DNA from: an uncultured Desulfobacteraceae bacterium
GTDB lineage: Bacteria; Desulfobacterota; Desulfobacteria; Desulfobacterales; Desulfatirhabdiaceae
Direction: 5' to 3'
DNA: 64,000 nt
NCBI GenBank assembly: GCA_903953895.1
Contig: CAJBLH010000246.1
Coordinates: 1-64,000, forward strand
The notes beneath the pieces are model-generated. The model had not been told where the DNA came from and did not search any database. It worked only from the letters and a program-made list of their open reading frames with translations. Positions 33,968 to 44,900 of the stretch are shown here, piece after piece (the first letter of the stretch is position 1; every line of letters begins with the position of its first letter). The translations under genes and the position numbers were made by a program.

Positions 33968-35945
33968 ATTTATCGACCGCCAGAAAATCCTCTGTGCGGT
34001 GGTGCAGGAAGTCAAGAACCAGCGGCTCAAACTCCTGACGGAAAACGACCGTGAAGTCAACCTCTCGTCCAACCGACTTTCTCATAAAAGCCGGATGGTT
34101 CTGGATCTGTCTTTGGGCCGGATCAAAACGATCGATGCGCTTAAGGGAATTGCATTTCGCAGAAAACAGTTAACCCGGATGGTCAATATCCGCGAGCTGT
34201 GGGAAGTCCTCAATTCCGAACAGGAATGGATCGACCTGGCCACCATGACCGAGTTCTGTTTTTCCAATCACGCCACATGCGATCATGAATCCGCCATCGT
34301 CCGCGCATTTTTTCAAAACCGGCTGTATTTCAAATTCGATCAGAACCGATTTTTTCCGATTTCCGAAGAACAGGTCGAACGCAACGTCGCCCAAGAGCGA
34401 GAAGCCGCCTGCAAAGCCCAACGGATAGAAACCGGCGCGATTTGGCTCAAAGCACGGATTCAGCAGGAAGACCGGCGTCCGCCGCTACCCCCGCTCTCCG
34501 AAGAAGAATCCGCTTGTCTTGAAATCCTCAAATCCTTTTACCTGCTGGATAAGGAAAGTCCCCATTATGCCGAAGGCAGGGAAATTCTGGCCAAAGCCGG
34601 AATCGATGACAAAGAGCGACTTTTTTCGATTTTCGTTGATTACGGTGTTTTCGATCCCAACGAAAATATCCAACTTTATCGGCAGGAAATTACCCTGGAA
34701 TTCTCCCCGGAAGTATTGTTCCATGCCGAAAATATCGCTGGTTTCTTCACGCAGGGCTTGGAATCTTCTCAGCGCAAAGACCTGACTCATCTGCCCCTGA
34801 TGACCATAGACGGTCAATCCACCCTGGATTACGATGATGCGATCAGTTTCGAGGATTACGGCGATTCCTGCTGCCTTGGCGTTCATATCGTGGATGTGGG
34901 TCATTATGTCAAAAAAGGAGACCCCATCGATCAGGAAGCGCGACTGCGGGCAAGCTCCATCTATATGCCAGACCGAAAAATTCCCATGCTGCCGCCCCGT
35001 CTGGCCGAAGGGTATTGCAGCCTGAAAGCCGGGGAGCTTCGCCCGGCCGTCAGCATGCTGATACACCTCAACAACCACGCGGAAATCCTGGATTACGAAA
35101 TCGTCTCCAGCCTCATTCGGGTTCAGCGTCAGTTGACATATTATGATGTCAATATGGTTGCAGACAACAGCCCGGAAATCGCCGCCCTCTGCGACATTGC
35201 TTCCAGATTCCGCCAGAAACGGCTTTCCGATGGCGCCGTCCAGATTACACTGCCGGATGTCAATGTCTGGATCGCAGACAGCGGAGAGATCAACGTCAAC
35301 CGGATCAATCGCGAAAGCCCCGGTCGCATGATGGTAGCTGAAATCATGATCATGGCCAACTGGCTGATGGCCAGATTTTTGTCCGACCACGGTGTTCCGG
35401 CTGTCTTCAGGTCGCAGCCGGGCCCCAGAGAGCGCCTTTATAAAGGCTGCGATGGATCTCTTTTTCAGAATTACATGCAGCGCAGGCTCCTCAGCCGTTT
35501 TATGCTGCTCAATCTGGCCGAACGTCATTCAGGGCTGGGTCTGGATGCTTATGTTACCGCGACATCGCCCATCCGCAAGTATTACGATCTGGTTACCCAG
35601 CGCCAGATCCGTTCGGTTTTCGGACAGGAAACCCCATATTCGGCACAGGAAATCGACCGGATCATTCAGATGCTCCAAGAACCGATGCTGAAAGTTACAC
35701 GGATGCAATACCAGCGGAACCGGTACTGGATTCTAAAATACCTGGAATCCCGGATCGGCCAGAAGGAAGAAGCCATTGTCATCGGCAGAAGGCGCAACGC
35801 CTACCAGATTCTGATGACGGAGTACATGCTGGAATGCGATCTGGCTACAACCAGCAGAATCGAGTTGAAGCCTGAAAATATGATACAGGTCACCATTCAG
35901 CATGTGAATGCCCGAAAAGATGTCCTGTCGGTGTTCATGGCATGA
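33945..35945 (+). CDS. RNB-domain exoribonuclease (RNase II/R family)
   Basis: The 666-residue protein has an N-terminal region (MEEGNIVEFIDRQKIL), a middle helical part, and an RNB catalytic domain (~280-600) with the acidic metal-binding motif TIDGQSTLDYDDAIS (~288-302), HIVDVGHYV, and ASSIYMPDRKIPMLP, followed by an OB/S1-like end. It should degrade RNA 3' to 5'. It is shorter than RNase R and lacks a clear N-terminal cold-shock pair, matching a deltaproteobacterial subfamily. The start has no ribosome site; a promoter points directly at it. The next gene overlaps its stop by four bases. Confidence 0.9.
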   Translation: MEEGNIVEFIDRQKILCAVVQEVKNQRLKLLTENDREVNLSSNRLSHKSRMVLDLSLGRIKTIDALKGIAFRRKQLTRMVNIRELWEVLNSEQEWIDLATMTEFCFSNHATCDHESAIVRAFFQNRLYFKFDQNRFFPISEEQVERNVAQEREAACKAQRIETGAIWLKARIQQEDRRPPLPPLSEEESACLEILKSFYLLDKESPHYAEGREILAKAGIDDKERLFSIFVDYGVFDPNENIQLYRQEITLEFSPEVLFHAENIAGFFTQGLESSQRKDLTHLPLMTIDGQSTLDYDDAISFEDYGDSCCLGVHIVDVGHYVKKGDPIDQEARLRASSIYMPDRKIPMLPPRLAEGYCSLKAGELRPAVSMLIHLNNHAEILDYEIVSSLIRVQRQLTYYDVNMVADNSPEIAALCDIASRFRQKRLSDGAVQITLPDVNVWIADSGEINVNRINRESPGRMMVAEIMIMANWLMARFLSDHGVPAVFRSQPGPRERLYKGCDGSLFQNYMQRRLLSRFMLLNLAERHSGLGLDAYVTATSPIRKYYDLVTQRQIRSVFGQETPYSAQEIDRIIQMLQEPMLKVTRMQYQRNRYWILKYLESRIGQKEEAIVIGRRRNAYQILMTEYMLECDLATTSRIELKPENMIQVTIQHVNARKDVLSVFMA

Positions 35946-37024
35946 TGCATCGCGTTTTTTCTGTTATGAAGCAGCATATTTCCCCTGCGGCAGAACGACT
36001 GCCTGTCGATATCAACGCCATTGCCGAATTGATTGCCGCCACCCAGATGCCGAGCGGAGAAATCCCCTGGAGTCCGCACGATAAAACCGATCCCTGGGAT
36101 CATGTGGAGGCGGCAATGGGTCTGGCTATTGGCGGTTTTTTCCCAGAAGCCCGCCGGGCGTTTGCGTGGATGGCCCAGGCGCAACTGGAAAACGGCAGTT
36201 GGTACGCCGCTTACCGCAATGGAGAGCCGGCAGACAGAACCCAGGATTCCAACCAGTCTTCCTATATCGCTGTCGGTCTGTTTCATTATTATCTGGTCAC
36301 ACAGGATACGGCGTTTTTACGCAGCCTCTGGCCGGTGGTGCGGTACGCCATCGATTTTGCCGCCGATCTTCAAGCCCCTGGCGGAGAAATCTACTGGGCC
36401 CTCAGCCCGGAAGGCCGGGTGGACCCCATGGCGCTTTTAACCGGCTCCAGCTCCGTTTATATGAGTATCAAATGCGCGCTGGAGATTTCAAAGATTATAG
36501 GTGACCCTGTTCCTTCGTGGCAGCCGGTTCTGGAGCGGCTGGGGGAGGCCATCCGGAACAAACCCCATCATTTCAACATGACCAAGTCCCGCTATGCCAT
36601 GGACTGGTTTTATCCCGTACTCTCAGGTGCTGTCACCGGAGAGCAGGCGCAGCGACGGATCGACCGGTTCTGGAAAAAATTCATGGTGGAAGGGCAGGGC
36701 GTCCGTTGCGTATCGGATCATCCCTGGGTGACGATCGCCGAAACATCCGAGCTGTGTCTGGCCCTGTGCGCCATGGGCAACCACCGGCTGGCGGAAATCG
36801 TTTTCAACTGGATCTGCGACAAGCGCTATGAGGACGGCTCTTACTGGTGCGGCCATACCTTTCCGGATATGACGATCTGGCCGGAAGAAAAAATTACCTG
36901 GACCAATGCCGTCGTTTTGATGGCAGCCGATGCCCTCTATGGTCTGACACCTGCGGCAGGGCTGTTCAGCCATGGATTGTGGGGCCCGGAAGGGTTTATC
37001 GCAACGGCATCACTTCAAACATAA
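35942..37024 (+). CDS. Alpha/alpha-toroid protein (prenyltransferase/six-hairpin-like)
   Basis: The start overlaps the ribonuclease stop (ATGA); length 360 residues, cytoplasmic. It has repeated helical hairpins with conserved segments such as MPSGEIPWSPHDKTDPWDHV, AQAQLENGSWYAAYRNGE, DRTQDSNQSSYIAV and EDGSYWCGHTFPDMTIWPEE. This pattern of Trp/Asp/Gly-rich hairpins is that of the (alpha/alpha)6 barrel used by prenyltransferases and six-hairpin glycosidases. Proteins of this type in related bacteria are often labelled 'prenyltransferase', but no prenyl-diphosphate DDxxD motif is evident, and a carbohydrate-acting role is equally possible. Next comes an acyltransferase gene. Confidence 0.6.
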   Translation: MMHRVFSVMKQHISPAAERLPVDINAIAELIAATQMPSGEIPWSPHDKTDPWDHVEAAMGLAIGGFFPEARRAFAWMAQAQLENGSWYAAYRNGEPADRTQDSNQSSYIAVGLFHYYLVTQDTAFLRSLWPVVRYAIDFAADLQAPGGEIYWALSPEGRVDPMALLTGSSSVYMSIKCALEISKIIGDPVPSWQPVLERLGEAIRNKPHHFNMTKSRYAMDWFYPVLSGAVTGEQAQRRIDRFWKKFMVEGQGVRCVSDHPWVTIAETSELCLALCAMGNHRLAEIVFNWICDKRYEDGSYWCGHTFPDMTIWPEEKITWTNAVVLMAADALYGLTPAAGLFSHGLWGPEGFIATASLQT

Positions 37025-37091
37025 CCACGAAATACACGAAACACACGAAGTAAAAAATAGTTGCGTCTTCGCGTGCAAAACAACTGCCATT

Positions 37092-37811
37092 ATGCGTAAA
37101 GATCATCGTCCCTACAGCCTGAAAAAAGCTTATCTGAAGTTTCAGAATCTTTATGCAAATCATTTTCTGGCGCCCCATTTCGAACGGTTCGGCAGAGGGC
37201 ATGCTTTTATGAGACCCTGGTATGTCGAGGTGTTCGGGGGGCCGGTGGAGATAGGAGACTATGCCACGATTATCGCCACCCGGGACCAGGTCGTCCGCCT
37301 TTCAGTATGGTCGGTACAAGAGGGCAGGGGGGGAATCTGCATCGGTAGCTACGGCTTGATCTGTCCCGGAGTCCGGATCAGTTCAGGCAGTCGGATTACC
37401 ATCGGAGATAATTGCATGATGGCCGGCGGGGTCTATATTACGGATGCCGACTGGCATGGCATTTACGACCGGGCCGGTTTCGGGCGAACGCTGCCGGTCA
37501 GTATTTCCGACAATGTCTGGATCGGCGATCGGGCCATGATCGGCAAAGGGGTAAGTATCGGCGAAAACAGCATCATCGGTGCAGGATCGGTGGTGATGCA
37601 TTCCGTTCCGGCCAATGTAATCGCCGCTGGAAACCCGGCGCGGGTGATCCGGGAGCTGGACCCCGAGCAGGAAATGCGGACCCGCCGGGACTGGTTTTCC
37701 GCTCATACCCGCTTATCTGCTGAACTGGCGGCATGGGATCGGGCGATGTTAAAAGACAATACCCTGTTAAAATGGTTACGCTATCTTTTTTTCCCAAAAA
37801 AAGGGGATTAA
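37092..37811 (+). CDS. Left-handed beta-helix acyltransferase (hexapeptide family)
   Basis: I start at the ATG at 37092 (239 residues); the reading frame goes on upstream but only through a repeat-like ACACGAA stretch. Hexapeptide repeats run from ~55 to ~175 (IGDYATIIA, IGDNCMMAGGVYITD, WIGDRAMIGKGVSIGENSII, GAGSVV), then a helical end starting NPARVIRELDP. The catalytic-type His is in DADWHGIYDR. The family transfers acetyl or other acyl groups from CoA to sugars or other acceptors; here the substrate is unknown. A strong terminator follows 10 bp after the stop, ending the ribonuclease-toroid-acyltransferase unit. Confidence 0.8.
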   Translation: MRKDHRPYSLKKAYLKFQNLYANHFLAPHFERFGRGHAFMRPWYVEVFGGPVEIGDYATIIATRDQVVRLSVWSVQEGRGGICIGSYGLICPGVRISSGSRITIGDNCMMAGGVYITDADWHGIYDRAGFGRTLPVSISDNVWIGDRAMIGKGVSIGENSIIGAGSVVMHSVPANVIAAGNPARVIRELDPEQEMRTRRDWFSAHTRLSAELAAWDRAMLKDNTLLKWLRYLFFPKKGD

Positions 37812-37821
37812 GGAAAAAAAA

Positions 37822-37858
37822 GGCGGCGTCAATCAATATTACAGTGATTGACGCCGCC
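37822..37858 (+). terminator. Terminator after the acyltransferase gene
   Basis: Positions 37822-37835 pair perfectly with 37845-37858 (14-bp stem, GC-rich base, 9-nt loop), followed by CTTCTT. It separates the rightward unit from the leftward small exported gene. Confidence 0.85.
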
Positions 37859-37982
37859 CTTCTTAGACGGAACTTCAATTAGGTTGGAGTACGGAAACAA
37901 GTACCTTGATAGTGTCAGGCAATTTGTGGATTTCTTGTGATTCCAGTTTCTTGTGTTGGTTTCCCGACTCACCTATCGGTTA

Positions 37983-38315
37983 TCATTTACGATTCCCAGG
38001 GAAAGTTATCGTCACGCCATTAACCGACAGTGTACAGGCGCTGAGTTTATCCGTTCCATTCGGGCACTCGGAAGCAGTAATTTCCACTTCAGCACCTAAA
38101 ATAACAATTCCCTTGTTTGCCAAATACGTTAAAGGAATCCCATAGACGGTGGTTAGACCGTTTGCATCCAAAACTTTAATCGAATTTGAATCATATGTGA
38201 TTTCAGTGACTACACCGATCACAGATACATCGCAGCTTGCCCAAACACTCTGAATGGAAATGACGCTTAAAACAATAGCCAAAAGTACCAACATTTTTCG
38301 AATAGAAATCTTCAT
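37983..38315 (-). CDS. Small exported protein of unknown function
   Basis: This is a 110-residue protein with AAAGGAGG before its ATG. Residues ~1-26 form a clear Sec signal peptide (cleavage after VWA). The mature part is mostly beta (VSVIGVVTEITYDSNSIKVL, IVILGAEVEITA), suggesting a small OB-like or beta-barrel domain, with three cysteines that could form a disulfide. It resembles short periplasmic domains that bind metals or ligands, but I do not recognise it. It lies downstream of the regulator operon on the same strand. Confidence 0.7.
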   Translation of the reverse strand: MKISIRKMLVLLAIVLSVISIQSVWASCDVSVIGVVTEITYDSNSIKVLDANGLTTVYGIPLTYLANKGIVILGAEVEITASECPNGTDKLSACTLSVNGVTITFPGNRK

Positions 38316-38482
38316 GGTAATCCTCCTTTTTTAGGTTGTAACGATCGTTGAAATGATATGCGTGTTGATCTGATCTGGCTTGTTTATATCATAGCGAAAT
38401 AAGGGGAAACAATCCGCGAGACTACTCATTTACGAATAGGGGAAACTACCTATGAATGTGTACACGATATTCTTGAGATCAC

Positions 38483-39151
38483 TTATGAAGCAGAGGATGT
38501 GTAGCCCCTGCGGATGGCGTATTTTATCAGATTGGCGACACTCTTGATGTTCAGTTTTCGCATCATGTTGGCACGATGATTTTCTACAGTGCGAATGCTG
38601 ATGAACAGAAGGTCTGCTATCTCTTTATTTGAGATACCCTCTGCAATTAGCTTCAGGACTTCGCGTTCGCGTGTGGTCAGAGGTTCGATCTGCGGCGCCA
38701 ATTGACCGCTATGATGTACTTGAAATAGTTCACCGGTCAGTTCAGTCAACAGGAGAGGTGATATGTAACGACATTTGTTGCGAATTTTATTGATGGCGGC
38801 AAAGAGTTCCGTATCCGCATCCTCTTTCAGCAAATATCCTTCTGCACCGGCCGAAATGGCGGAATGCACGAATTCCTTGTCTTTGTGCATGCTTAAAATC
38901 AGCACCTTCACTTCCGGCAAGATCATCTTGATCTCCCGCGTTGCTTCAATCCCCCGCAGATTTGGCATGGATATATCAAGAATGATCATGTCAGGAGTCA
39001 CTTTATTCAGGAGTTCAAGAAGCTTGAGACCATCGCCGGCCTCTCCGACAACTTTGAACTCGTCGCCTTTTTCAAGAATATTTTTTATTCCCTGGCGAAA
39101 CATAACGTGATCATCGGCCAGCACAATGTGATAAAGGCTCACGTTTGACAT
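38483..39151 (-). CDS. NarL/FixJ-type response regulator
   Basis: The 222-residue protein has a receiver domain (~8-125) with phospho-acceptor Asp in MIILDISMPNLRG, the switch Ser/Thr and Lys, and a LuxR-type helix-turn-helix (~150-215: LTTREREVLKLIAEG, GISNKEIADLLFISIRTVEN). It overlaps the NarX-like kinase gene by 13 bases. The ATG at 39151 has GGAGA only two bases away; a GTG three codons later is better spaced. It is almost certainly the output of the kinase and PhnD-like binding protein upstream. Its targets are not known; no clear operator was found near the cluster. Confidence 0.92.
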   Translation of the reverse strand: MSNVSLYHIVLADDHVMFRQGIKNILEKGDEFKVVGEAGDGLKLLELLNKVTPDMIILDISMPNLRGIEATREIKMILPEVKVLILSMHKDKEFVHSAISAGAEGYLLKEDADTELFAAINKIRNKCRYISPLLLTELTGELFQVHHSGQLAPQIEPLTTREREVLKLIAEGISNKEIADLLFISIRTVENHRANMMRKLNIKSVANLIKYAIRRGYTSSAS

Positions 39152-40947
39152 TCTCCATGGTACAGGGGGGCTGTAAAGGTGATTCGGGTACCCGCCCCAT
39201 CCTGACTCCGAATATTGATGGACCCTCCCAGCATTCGGGTGCGCTCGTACAATGCAGCCAAGCCCATCCCACTTTTTCTGTCCGGATCGATATTGAAAGC
39301 CTCTTTTACATGAAAACCCCGCCCATTATCTTCCACTCGAAAGAAAGCACAACCATCCTCTTCTCTGATGTCAATCGATACCCGGGTTGCCTGCGCGTGT
39401 TTGCCTATGTTCGTCAGGCATTCCTGGATCATTCTGTATATCGTAATTTCTTCTTCTTCCGCAAACACATCTTCAATTCCCATCATAACAAGGGAACATT
39501 CGATTCTGGTATGTTTGGTAAAAGCTTCAACCAGCCATCGAATCGCAGCGGAAAGACCCAGATTTTCAAGGATGGAAGGACTTAAGTCATGAGAGAGCCG
39601 CCGGACATTCTCGATTACTTCATTGATGTATAGGAGACCTTCGTTACATTCGGTCTTTAGCCCTGTCTGATCGGCCTGTAATCCTTCCTGGATAGACCTC
39701 AATTTGAGTTTAAGCACCAGAAGGGATTGTCCCAATTCATCATGCAGTTCAATTGAAATCCGTTTTCGTTCCTTTTCCTGAGCTGTAAGCAATTGGGAAG
39801 ATAAAAAATGGAGCATTTTCTCCGATTCCCGAAGGGCATTCTCTGCTTCCTTCCGCTCGGTTACATCTCTGGCGATGCAAACAGCTCCTTCTACCTTTGC
39901 CTCCGTATTTTTCAGCACCGCTGATGAGAAAAGCATGGGAATTCTTTTCCCATTCCTGGTTATATATTCAATCTCTCGATTCACAGAAGTTGGCCCATCT
40001 ATCCGTTTCGATAAGTTTTCTCCGATAAAATCCATTTCTTCCTGTGGTAAAATCAGATCCAAATTTTTTCCGACAAGTTCATCTTCCCTGTATTCCAGGA
40101 GTTCACATGTCGCCTTATTAACGGTTCTGATTTTTGCATCTGTACCGATAACAATCAGTGTATCGTGCATACTTCTGATAATATTATCAAAATAATCTTT
40201 GGAAACGGTCGTTTTCCGCAAATCTTCCGTCATCTTGTTGAAAGCACTGGCAAGGGCGCCTATTTCATCTTTTCTATCAACCCTTATCTGTATGTTAAAA
40301 TAACCGTTGGCCACTTTCTTCGTTGCTTCCGTTATCTGTTTAATCGGCGAAGAAATAAATGTCGCTAATAAATAGGCAAAAAAGCCTCCACCAGCCGAAA
40401 ACAAGATGCCCAGGACGAATATTTGGCGATGTGCCTCCGAGATTTCCTTTTCAACGGCCAAATGGGAATATCCTAGCCGGACCGTTCCCAACCGGACATC
40501 CGAAACTTGAATGGGCATAAACATATCGCAATGCAATTCTTCATTCTTCGCCACATGTTTGTCGGTATAACCGGATTTGTTTGATTCCAGAGCAGCAACA
40601 CTCAAACTATCCTTATAAATTTGACCTACCTCAGAGAGATCGCTGTGCATAACCACTTTACCATTCGGGTCCAATACAATGACATAGCGAACATAATCTT
40701 GCCCCATCGATTGAATCACAAACCTGCGCAGAGTCGGCAGATCGTTACTCAGCAAGGGTTTTACCATGAACTTGGCCAGATCGGATGTTAAAGCATGCCC
40801 TCTTTTCCGGAGTTCATTGTCCAAATTTTCTTTTTCACGTATCGTTGCGGTGTATCCTGTCACCAGTACAAAAATGACCACATAACTTTCAATCAGCAAG
40901 GTCAGTTTCGCTCTGATGCCCAATTTTGGTATAGAAAAGAGGTTCAT
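39139..40947 (-). CDS. NarX-like membrane sensor histidine kinase
   Basis: The 602-residue protein has a membrane segment (~15-35), a periplasmic domain (~35-185), a second segment (~185-205), a HAMP domain (SPIKQITEATKKVANGYF to GALASAFNKM), a PAS domain (~265-375), and a HisKA_3 type kinase core (ERKRISIELHDELGQ) with an ATPase end (VEDNGRGF, GMGLAALYERTRML). This class phosphorylates NarL-type regulators, and one overlaps its 3' end. The periplasmic part could contact the PhnD-like binding protein encoded just upstream, as TorS does with TorT. The sensor pseudogene at 32.7 kb has the same general plan. Confidence 0.92.
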   Translation of the reverse strand: MNLFSIPKLGIRAKLTLLIESYVVIFVLVTGYTATIREKENLDNELRKRGHALTSDLAKFMVKPLLSNDLPTLRRFVIQSMGQDYVRYVIVLDPNGKVVMHSDLSEVGQIYKDSLSVAALESNKSGYTDKHVAKNEELHCDMFMPIQVSDVRLGTVRLGYSHLAVEKEISEAHRQIFVLGILFSAGGGFFAYLLATFISSPIKQITEATKKVANGYFNIQIRVDRKDEIGALASAFNKMTEDLRKTTVSKDYFDNIIRSMHDTLIVIGTDAKIRTVNKATCELLEYREDELVGKNLDLILPQEEMDFIGENLSKRIDGPTSVNREIEYITRNGKRIPMLFSSAVLKNTEAKVEGAVCIARDVTERKEAENALRESEKMLHFLSSQLLTAQEKERKRISIELHDELGQSLLVLKLKLRSIQEGLQADQTGLKTECNEGLLYINEVIENVRRLSHDLSPSILENLGLSAAIRWLVEAFTKHTRIECSLVMMGIEDVFAEEEEITIYRMIQECLTNIGKHAQATRVSIDIREEDGCAFFRVEDNGRGFHVKEAFNIDPDRKSGMGLAALYERTRMLGGSINIRSQDGAGTRITFTAPLYHGECQT

Positions 40948-40992
40948 CCGCAGCCGCTTTCGATTCCGTATTTGGCAAAAATAAGTCGAACG

Positions 40993-41877
40993 CTATTTAT
41001 CGCCGACAAGGATTCTTATGGTATCGTAATCTTTATCCTCCGACTTTTGAAACCCTCCGAACTCCGCCGGATAGAGTATCTGTGCATGCGCAGGATTATT
41101 TTTGTCGAGATCAAGCAACGCTTGATTCATCTTGATGACCAGGCTGCTATCCAGTTCCCTGCGGGCGGCAAATACTTTTGTCGGAACTGGCCGGGTTTTT
41201 CCAATAACGTTAAATTGTTTAATATTTATCCCAAGTTCTTTCTGTTTATCTGAATGTTCATCAAGAAAGTGGTCACAGACAACCCCGGCATCTACAGACT
41301 TGAGATAGACATTAAAGGCTATGTCTTCACAGCAGCCGCCATTGAAATAAGCCCTTAAATCTTTATCGATAAGAATGCCGTTATCCTTAAAAGCCTCTTT
41401 TGCAGCAATCCATTTTGTTGAAGAAAATTTGGGCCCAAACATGACGGTCTTGCCTCTTAAATCGTCCATCTTGTTTATACCGCTACCCTTCATGGTAACA
41501 ATCAAGCCATATTGGTAAGTTTCCCCATTCGTTGTCAGCGCCCTGATCAGCGCATCTCTATGATATAACCTGGCCAAACGAACGTATGTATGCGGGTCCT
41601 GAAAAGCAAAATCGATTTCTCCATTTTTAATGGCCCATTCAAATTCTTCAAAATCTTTAGGTAGTACTGTCACCAGATCCAAACCGGTCTGTTTTTTTAA
41701 ATACGCGATCAACAGATGAAATTTTTTAAAACTCAATTCCACGTCAGAGCATGGAAGAATACCCATTATAAAATGCTTTCTGGCGGCATCCGCATTGCTT
41801 TCACCAGCCAGTAAGCAGAATAAAACTGAAAACAAAATCATCCCTGTGATCAATCGTCTTAGCATAATCAACACCAT
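40993..41877 (-). CDS. PhnD-like periplasmic binding protein
   Basis: Start chosen at the ATG at 41877 (GAGAGG nearby), 294 residues, followed by a Sec signal peptide (LITGMILFSVLFCLLAGE). The mature part is a phosphate/phosphonate-type periplasmic binding domain: ILPCSDVELSFKKFHLL, YLKKQTGLDL, GEIDFAFQDPHTYVRLA and LRGKTVMFG. There is no ABC permease or ATPase gene nearby; it sits directly before a membrane kinase gene, so it is probably a sensory binding protein. The ligand may be an oxyanion or small organic compound; phosphonate is only the family name. Confidence 0.87.
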   Translation of the reverse strand: MVLIMLRRLITGMILFSVLFCLLAGESNADAARKHFIMGILPCSDVELSFKKFHLLIAYLKKQTGLDLVTVLPKDFEEFEWAIKNGEIDFAFQDPHTYVRLARLYHRDALIRALTTNGETYQYGLIVTMKGSGINKMDDLRGKTVMFGPKFSSTKWIAAKEAFKDNGILIDKDLRAYFNGGCCEDIAFNVYLKSVDAGVVCDHFLDEHSDKQKELGINIKQFNVIGKTRPVPTKVFAARRELDSSLVIKMNQALLDLDKNNPAHAQILYPAEFGGFQKSEDKDYDTIRILVGDK

Positions 41878-41952
41878 CAATCCTCTCTCGGTCTTGCCTT
41901 CATAAGCCTCTCTCGACAATGGCATCCGGTTTCTCAGTTATTTTCGGATCAA

Positions 41953-44900
41953 TTAGCGTAACCCTTCGCCATCGGGTTTGACCGGCTGCCGGGAAGCGCC
42001 GCTTACAGCCTCATCCAATACTTTTCTGACCATATCGGCCAGATCGCCTATGGCGACGGGTTTCATGAGAAAGCCTTTGATACCCATGGTTCTGGCACGC
42101 TGCTCATCGTTTTCAGTGCTGAACCCCGTACAGAGGATGATGGGAATCTCCGGCCTGATCGACAGCAGCTCGCCGGCCAGTTGATCTCCGGTCATGTTCG
42201 GCATGCCTCTGTCGCTGATCACCAGATCGAAACGATCGGGATCGGCTCTGAAAGCATTCAGTGCATCTATGCTGCTGGTACGGGCAGTGATCCGATACCC
42301 AAGCCTTTCGAGCGCCATTTGTTCCAAGTGGATGATCGGTTCTTCATCATCGACCAGCAGAATGCTTTCGCTGCCGCTCGGATGCTTGTCGATGGCAACG
42401 GGTTTTATGTCTCCGGTGTCATCGATAAGGGGCAGATACACATGAAAGGTGGTTCCTTTGCCGATTTCGCTGTAAACCCGGATATCCCCGCCATATTGCT
42501 TGATGATGCCGTGTACTACGGAAAGCCCCAGCCCCGTTCCCTTTCCCTGTTCCTTGGTGGTGAAGTAGGGTTCGAATATTCTATGGATCAGTGCCGGATC
42601 GATTCCGGTTCCGGTGTCGGATACGGTGATGCATCCATATCTGCCGGAAGGGATGGATTGAAAAGTCAACGCCTCTTTTTCATCAAAAGACATTGTGGTC
42701 GTCTCTTTCAGCTCGACAAGGATCGTTCCGCTGTTTTTCTCAACGGCATGATAGGCGTTGGTGATCAGGTTCATCATGATCTGATGAATCTGCGTCGGGT
42801 CTGCTAAGACCATGCCGCAATCCGCATTGATATGGCTGGTAATTTCGATCTTTCTGGGTATGGTGGCTTGTGCGAGTTTCAGCGCCTCTTTCAAAATGGG
42901 CTGAATCCGGATGGGCAGTTTTTGAGGGTTGGACTGGCGGCTGAAAGCCAGTATCTGTTTAACCAGATCGCCGCCACGCTTTGCAGATTTATGAATCTGT
43001 GCAATACCGGCACGCATGGGGCTATCGGGTGGAATGTCATCGAGCAGCATCTCCGACAGTCCGCTGATCGGAAACAGGATATTGTTCAGATCATGGGCGA
43101 TGCCGCCGGCAAGCGATCCGATGGCCTCCATTTTCTGGGCCTGCCGGAGCTGGGCTTCCAACCTGATTTTTCCTTCCTCAGCCAGTTTGCGTTCGGTGAT
43201 ATCCTGAATCATGGCCAGAAAATGATCCAGCCAGCCGTCACTCCGACGCACCGCGCGGACTGAGATTTCGGTAAAAATAACGGACCCATCCTTATGGATG
43301 AACCGTTTCTCGATCCGGTAGGCATCAATCTCCCCATTTACCACCCGGTCGAATTGGTACACATCCGCCGCCAAATCATCAGGGTGAGTCAATTCCTGCC
43401 ATGTCATTTCGAACAGTTCTTTGCGTGAATACCCCAACATGCTGCACAGGCAGTCATTGCATTCGACCCATCCTTTTTCCGGAGAGGTAATAGCCATACC
43501 GATCAACCCAAGATCGAAATAGCCGCGAAAACGGGCCTCATTCTCCCGTAACTTATCCACCATGCGTTTGTGCTCGGTCATGTCGGTGAAAAGAGCGTGA
43601 GAGCCGGCGAAAAGGCCGGTTGCATCCGTGATTGCAGTCGCGGACACCTGGGTCCAGACTTCCCGGCCGTCCTTGCAGCGGAATCGTCTTTCATAGGTAC
43701 CGCCGTGTCCCTGTTTACGTTTTTGCATTTTTGTCTGGTGATCGATCATATCCTCATCAAACATGAACGATGCAACAGGTTTGCCGATCATTTCTTCTGT
43801 CGGGTAACCCAGCATTTCTGTCATCCGCCGATTGACGAAAGTGGTCCGGTAATTCGCATCCATGGCCCAGATTCCCTCATTGGCCGTTTCAACGAAACGC
43901 TTGTATTTCTCCTGGCTTTCCCGTAGCGATTCCTCTGATTTTTTAAGCGCATTTCCGGCGTTTCGTATGCGAACAATGGACAGGCACAATATGGCGATGA
44001 TCGTCAATAAAAAAACGGTAACGATAACTCCCGGAATCAATAAGACGCGGTGCCGTTGAAAAAAAGAGATGGGCTGGTTGAACAGCATGCTGTTTTCCGG
44101 AAGGTTTTTCAGGGATATATTGAATCGGACAAGTTGTTGATAATCGAATACCGGGCGGGATCGGCTGTTTTCAACCGCGTATACGGCCGTATCCTGTCGG
44201 GATAAAATCCGCAATGCAATCTCTGCCGCCTGCCTGCCGTGTTCCCTGCCTTCAAGCAGCATCCCTCCGATGATGCCATGGCCCATGCGTGTTTCATGCA
44301 TGGCATAGACTGGCGCCGGGCTGGCGTTTGAAATCAGATGGGTACTTTCTTCACGGGTCAGCGTTCTGCCCGCTTTGTCTGTAACATAGGTCAGCAACAG
44401 AACCAGCGCATCTGCAGGCAGCGTACGCAATTGCATAACCAGTTCATCGACGGTACCCTCCGGCGTGTAATGAATCCGTATCTTGCCCTGAAATTGATCC
44501 GCCACGGACGCCATGTCTTTTTGAACCGCAATGCCGCTTGATGTATAGTCGTGAACAACCAGTACAGACCGGGTTCCAGGGTGGAGCGTCAATGCCAGCT
44601 CGAGGGTGCCAGCAATGTCTTGAACTTCCGCAACGCCGGCGATAAGTTCCTGTTCCCGGATCATTTCTGGGGAATAGCCATTGATGCCGGCAAAAACGAC
44701 GGGAACGCCGGGAAAGAGCTCCTGTCTGCACCCGATGGTCATATCCAGGGCCGGGTTATCCAGAACGAAAACGAGATTGAACCGCCTTTCCCGGTATTTG
44801 TTTTTCAGATACCGCTGGATGAACAGGAGATGATCCGGCCCGGGAAACCGTTTGGTGTCCAGATGCTCCATGGAGGGAACTATGAAAGGATACACCTTCT

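Noticed and set aside
36972-37091. 40-residue extension of the acyltransferase (His/Glu-rich)
   Set aside because: Formed by an ACACGAA-type repeat overlapping the previous gene; the internal ATG fits the family start.
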